From NCBI GenBank assembly GCA_950295325.1, contig OX485804.1:20458001-20522000 (forward strand): a stretch of 64,000 nucleotides of DNA, in the 5' to 3' direction. Each line of letters opens with the position of its first letter. The first letter of the stretch is position 1. The notes under the pieces are model-generated. The model searched no databases and was not told where the DNA came from. It was given only the letters and a program-made list of their open reading frames with translations. Origin of the DNA: Polytrichum commune (lineage: Eukaryota > Streptophyta > Polytrichopsida > Polytrichales > Polytrichaceae). Positions 60,301 through 64,000 of this stretch are shown here, piece by piece. The translations under genes and the position numbers were made by a program.

Positions 60301-61620
60301 CATCAAGTACTTTATTTATGGCCCCCTCCGAAATTTCTTTGTGTTTATACAAATTTTTATAAAAATCTAAGCAAATTTCCTTAAGATCTTCATTCTTAGT
60401 GAGAGTCCTCCCCTGGTTGTCTCTTAGTTATGAGATAATTGCTTGCACATTCCTTGGTCTACCCGACTTGAAAAATTCTCCTGAGCATTTTTCCCCTACA
60501 TTTTTCCATTTAACCCTCGCCCTTATTGTTGCTCCTCTTGCTTTCCTAGTCTCTATTCTCTCAATAATGTTCTTATACTTGGTAACCTCGCCTTGCTTGT
60601 CCATGTCATAGATGTCCTTGTGTAACCTAGTTGTGGCAGTTTCTAAGTTTGCTCTAGCATAGAGTTCTTCTCTCTTATGTTCCTTTGCCATTTGTTTACT
60701 AAATTGTCTATAGTATCTGGAGATATGCCTAAGTTTTGAAAAAAACATAGCTTCTCCAGGTAGCTTTGCCCACAATTCTCTAAGCTTGGTTATCATCTCT
60801 CCTTTGAGATGTGCGACATTCCATTTGAAGGTTGATTTTCTTATCTCCCTACTACCGATATGCAATTCTATTTGTACCGGGGCATGGTCGGAGCCTACAG
60901 GGTACCCGTGAATGAAATAATCGTTGTGGTTAATTCCTAACATACTTACTTCCGGCATGTAGAATCTATCCAACATGGCAAGTCTTCTTACATGTCCTGC
61001 CTATCCTGCCTGTCCATTATTCTATGAGAACCTTGGACCTCCTTGATGTATGAATACGTCCTTCACTTGGAAAGTATTAAGCAATTCATTCCATGTGAAT
61101 CGTTCCAAGTCGCTAATGCCTCTGCCACAATCATGAGATTTATCTTGTGGCCGCTCGGTCATATTAAAATTTCCCCCTAAGATCCACTCACAGTCTTTCA
61201 GTAGGGCATCTACCATGATGTGCCATAGATGCCGTTTTTCTGTGGGAAAATTGGGTGCGTATATGCACGCAATTCTTGTGTTACCTCCTTCAACACCTTC
61301 AAGTTTGATCCATACCACTCTATTATCGTATAGAGCACCATAATATGTGACTAACCTTGCATATTTATGTGCCAATAAAAAATACCAACCCCTCCCCTTT
61401 ACCTGCTGCATTTGGGTTAATCCAACTTTATTCCCATGGGGCGGCTTCCAATATCCAGCTTGCACATGGGTAGGAATTTTTTGGGTGTAGCTACCTGAGG
61501 ATTGCGGGTCGTGGACCCTAGCCCTAAATCCACCTAGGAGACCCCCCCCTTGAAAGGGCTTGTACAAGGGGAATAGTGTCTGCCTATATAGTCGGTCACT
61601 AAACCACTTGGTTTTTACAT
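57400..61620 (-). mobile_element. Decayed LINE (non-LTR retrotransposon): endonuclease, RT, zf-RVT
   Basis: It reads on the minus strand. 61567-61022: AP-type endonuclease (RIACIYAPNFP, WILGGNFNMTE). 60976-60428: endonuclease end (VGSDHAPVQIEL) and linker. 60352-59754: RT fingers and palm in broken frames (KTPGYNGIPIEFFQ, SLEQTAFLPLRFILDSI). About 59520-59380: the catalytic loop reads YADN where active enzymes have YADD. 59198-58812: RT end. 58124-57664: zf-RVT-like C-terminal zinc region. Several frameshifts and stops separate the pieces, so it is inactive. Plant L1-like order. Confidence 0.9.
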
Positions 61621-62056
61621 ATTTTTGGCAGGTATTAAATATCTAATGCATGTTTCGTTTCTAGATCGTATTGTTGTAATGTTAATGGTAGTAAGTGTTA
61701 TGTACACTATTTGCGAAGGGCATAAAGAAGATGCCTAGTGGTCTCAAGGAGCGAGGTCCGCTAATTGTCAATACGATATTATTTGTCAATACAAGTAATT
61801 TTTTGAATTGAAAGTTTACTTACATTGGGATACTTTAGATGATAGCTTTGCATTTTAGTATGCAAGGGGAAGATATCATTGATCATACTATAGTATGCAA
61901 ACTATAGTAGTATGACAAGTAGCATATATTTACACTATACACATGTGATACTAAATATTGTAGACAATTTAGTGCTTGCCAACCATCGAATGAACTTGGA
62001 TCCCGTGAATTTTATGTTCCTGCAATCACCTTTTCGACATTACATATAGATGACTT
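61621..62056. other. AT-rich spacer
   Basis: No gene is supported. TACACTAT...GTGATACTAAATATTGTAG near 61930-61960 may be a scrap of the family A/B MITE tips. Confidence 0.4.
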
Positions 62057-62383
62057 GTGACCGCTTCACACAAGAGCCAAGAGTCGTTTTCATGTAATTA
62101 TGAGAACCTTGGGTTCTCATCCAAAGGTTGTACCAATTGTGTTAATTGACATGGCCTATCTCTTGGAGGTGGGCATGACGGAAATTCCTACAAACCATGA
62201 AATATTGTCCATAGTATGCCATGTAGAAATCCATGTAGACTTTTCATCCATGATAATTTCATTGGGCCCTTAAGACCCCACCTTCTATCATGAAATAAAC
62301 TTGAATGGTCTCGACCTTTTTGCCCAATGAGAGATCTTAGAATGCAATGGTCATGGGCCTTCAGTCTCGTGTGTGAATTGCCC
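62057..62383. mobile_element. Third copy of the GGGCCACTTCACAC element family
   Basis: The left part GTGACCGCTTCACACAAGAG then CCAAGAG and the right part TCTCGTGTGTGAATTGCCC match the ends of 39434-40350. TCA follows on the right. About 327 bp, interior shortened. Confidence 0.7.
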
Positions 62384-62529
62384 TCAGATTCAAGCTCAAA
62401 ATAACAATATAACAAATAGCCTTTTATTGATCACACGTAGTTTACCTGTGCCGCACCATAACTTATTGCACATCTCTTTGCTCTTTCCCTTGCATGTAAT
62501 CTCACTTCAAGCCACTTGCAAACATTCAT

Positions 62530-63010
62530 TTTTTCTTTTTTTTGGCACAAATAGAAAAATCAATTGCAAAAAGAACCCAAAATACAACCAACCTGGGCAA
62601 ACCAGCGCGGCCCAAGTGGAAATCAAGAAATAATGCTCATATTCGGCCTATCCATCCAAGTGACAACAAGGTCACTCCGGGTCACAATAAGGTTTTTGAC
62701 ACCCCAAGTCGTATCAAATCCATTCAGGACGTCCTAATAGGCCACATCCGGGGCTTTCTCCAAATCCTCAAGAGTCTATTTCCACTCGATCCTGCCATTA
62801 TCTTGTAGAGCGTCCCAAATGACTTGTCGTGTTTTCTCAACAGACCACTGCAGATTGTTGAAAACCAAATCTATCTATTGACGCCAGATAATCCACGGAA
62901 GACCGCTCCTCAAAGACAACCAAATGCGACTGAACCATTTAAGCTGTCAACTGAATGTGCCACTTGCAAACATTTCATAAGGGGTAGCTACCAATCTTGT
63001 GCAAGTATAT
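62530..63010 (-). pseudogene. LINE 3'-end remnant (zf-RVT tail)
   Basis: Minus-strand translation gives LPWIIWRQ, DLVFNNLQWSVEKTRQVIWD, ALQDNGRIEWK and APDVAY in one frame interrupted by stops. This is the usual tail of plant LINE reverse-transcriptase ORFs. No catalytic part is present. Confidence 0.7.
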
Positions 63011-63711
63011 TGGGTTGCACCAAAGTATGATAAAACGGGTGCATGAGTACATACTCAATTGGTATCAAGAATTGCGTTACCATGTGAAGATCGAGTCCCC
63101 ATTGTCATCATAATCATATTAAAGACCATTCCCTATACCATACTATATTGTTGGGTCAATATCATGTTAATACATGTGTAATGTGGTCCAAGTATTAAGT
63201 GATAGGGTGGTGCTTAGAAAAGTAGTCTTTGTTAAAAAATACCTCTTTTCTTCTAATGAGATCCCGCGATTAAGAACGTAAGTTGAATTCAAGATGCAAA
63301 ACACATTTATTTATGTGAAGTTTGAATAAAACATGTGTACAATCTTAGTATATTCATTCACTGCTTCTACACATGAGTGCATTTTTTTCTTTCACTCAAA
63401 ATTATGTTGTCCACACATAATTAAGTTAATTAAGTTAATTATGAGGCTAATTAAGTTAATTAGCCTTGGGGCACACACTCGTTACATGGTATCTTGCTAT
63501 GATTTATCTCTCATGAATATATTTACAATCACAATTCCAAGCATGGGTTTTTTTTTGACATGTCGTGATGTTGATTTTTATCTTTCACTTGCATGGGTGT
63601 AATCATTAAGTAATTTGCAACCTAGCATATATGGTATTTGAGCATCGAAAGTCTTTCATCTTGAGTCATCTCAATTTTGTATGAACACCACTTGACCCTT
63701 CATTGTGAAGC
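63011..63711. other. AT-rich spacer
   Basis: No gene is supported. TTAATTAAGTTAATTA repeats lie near 63418-63462. Confidence 0.4.
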
Positions 63712-64000
63712 TACACTAAATAGGATATTTAGTGTTTCGTAAACTAAATACGAACACACACACTAAATGCCAATAACCCTATGAAAGTAAGTAAGATTCA
63801 ATATAAACTCAAACATTAAATATCAACTGTGGTAATATGTGCAAGTTACATGTTTGAATTTAGTGTTAAAAAAAATGTGGAGAAAAATAAAATAACAAGG
63901 ATAAAAGGAGAATTCCAACATATCTTCTAGCATATCTTCTAACACTAATCGTCAAGGATGTGAAAATTAGTGTTGAGCAGGGTAAGTGCAGTAACAACAT
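63712..64000. mobile_element. Family A MITE, cut by the window end
   Basis: It starts TACACTAAATAGGATATTTA then GTGTTTCG and keeps the interior order of 21770-22404 (ACTAAATACGAAC, CCCTATG-AAGTAAGTAA, TCAACT-TGGTAATATGTG, AATTAGTGTTGA). The right end lies outside the window. Confidence 0.85.

Overview
The window looks like nuclear DNA of a land plant. It carries spliced genes with canonical GT/AG introns, plant-specific families (a SOSEKI/DUF966 polarity protein, a WAV2/BEM46-type hydrolase of exactly the Arabidopsis length, a plant nucleotidyltransferase with a long disordered tail), a plant-type tRNA-Gln, and AT-rich spacers full of small inverted-repeat elements, LINE remains and a SINE. 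Nothing seen fixes the lineage. A non-flowering plant would fit the compact gene set and the SOSEKI with a zinc-finger tail, but that is a guess.

Layout. 59-10695 (+): a 15-exon gene for a PAP/OAS1-type nucleotidyltransferase, about 1596 aa. 10696-15305: spacer with dispersed repeats and then a four-unit, ~210-bp tandem array that runs into the next start codon. 15306-19276 (+): the seven-exon WAV2/BEM46 hydrolase, 312 aa, with one or two repeat elements in its last intron. 19277-26900: spacer with several inverted-repeat (MITE-like) families and a reverse-transcriptase remnant. 26922-27171: a possible two-exon mini-gene. 28218-37601 (+): SOSEKI, eight exons. The last two exons together make a CxxC...HxxxC zinc finger and lie far downstream, across introns of 1.7 and 4.3 kb filled with repeats. 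37602-45267: gene-poor repeat DNA. 45268-47738 (-): a trypsin-fold protein with a striking N-terminal array of 11-residue and 18-residue repeats; its first exon is present three times in tandem. 49128-51616 (-): a five-exon SEC14/CRAL-TRIO protein. 52345-52416 (+): tRNA-Gln(CUG). 52417-64000: MITEs, a tRNA-derived SINE with clear target-site duplications, a large G/C-armed fold-back, a decayed LINE on the minus strand, a second LINE tail and another MITE cut by the window edge.

The genes do not form a pathway. The most notable structural theme is that three of the five solid genes (WAV2, the trypsin-fold gene, SEC14) each have a short tandem array of units about 205-270 bp long at their 5' end, either upstream, over the first exon or in intron 1. 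The strongest candidate for something undescribed is the minus-strand protein at 45.3-47.7 kb. It joins two helix-commensurate basic repeat arrays to a trypsin-like fold whose catalytic residues appear altered. All gene models were spliced by eye; phases were checked and every main model keeps an open frame, but none has transcript support here.
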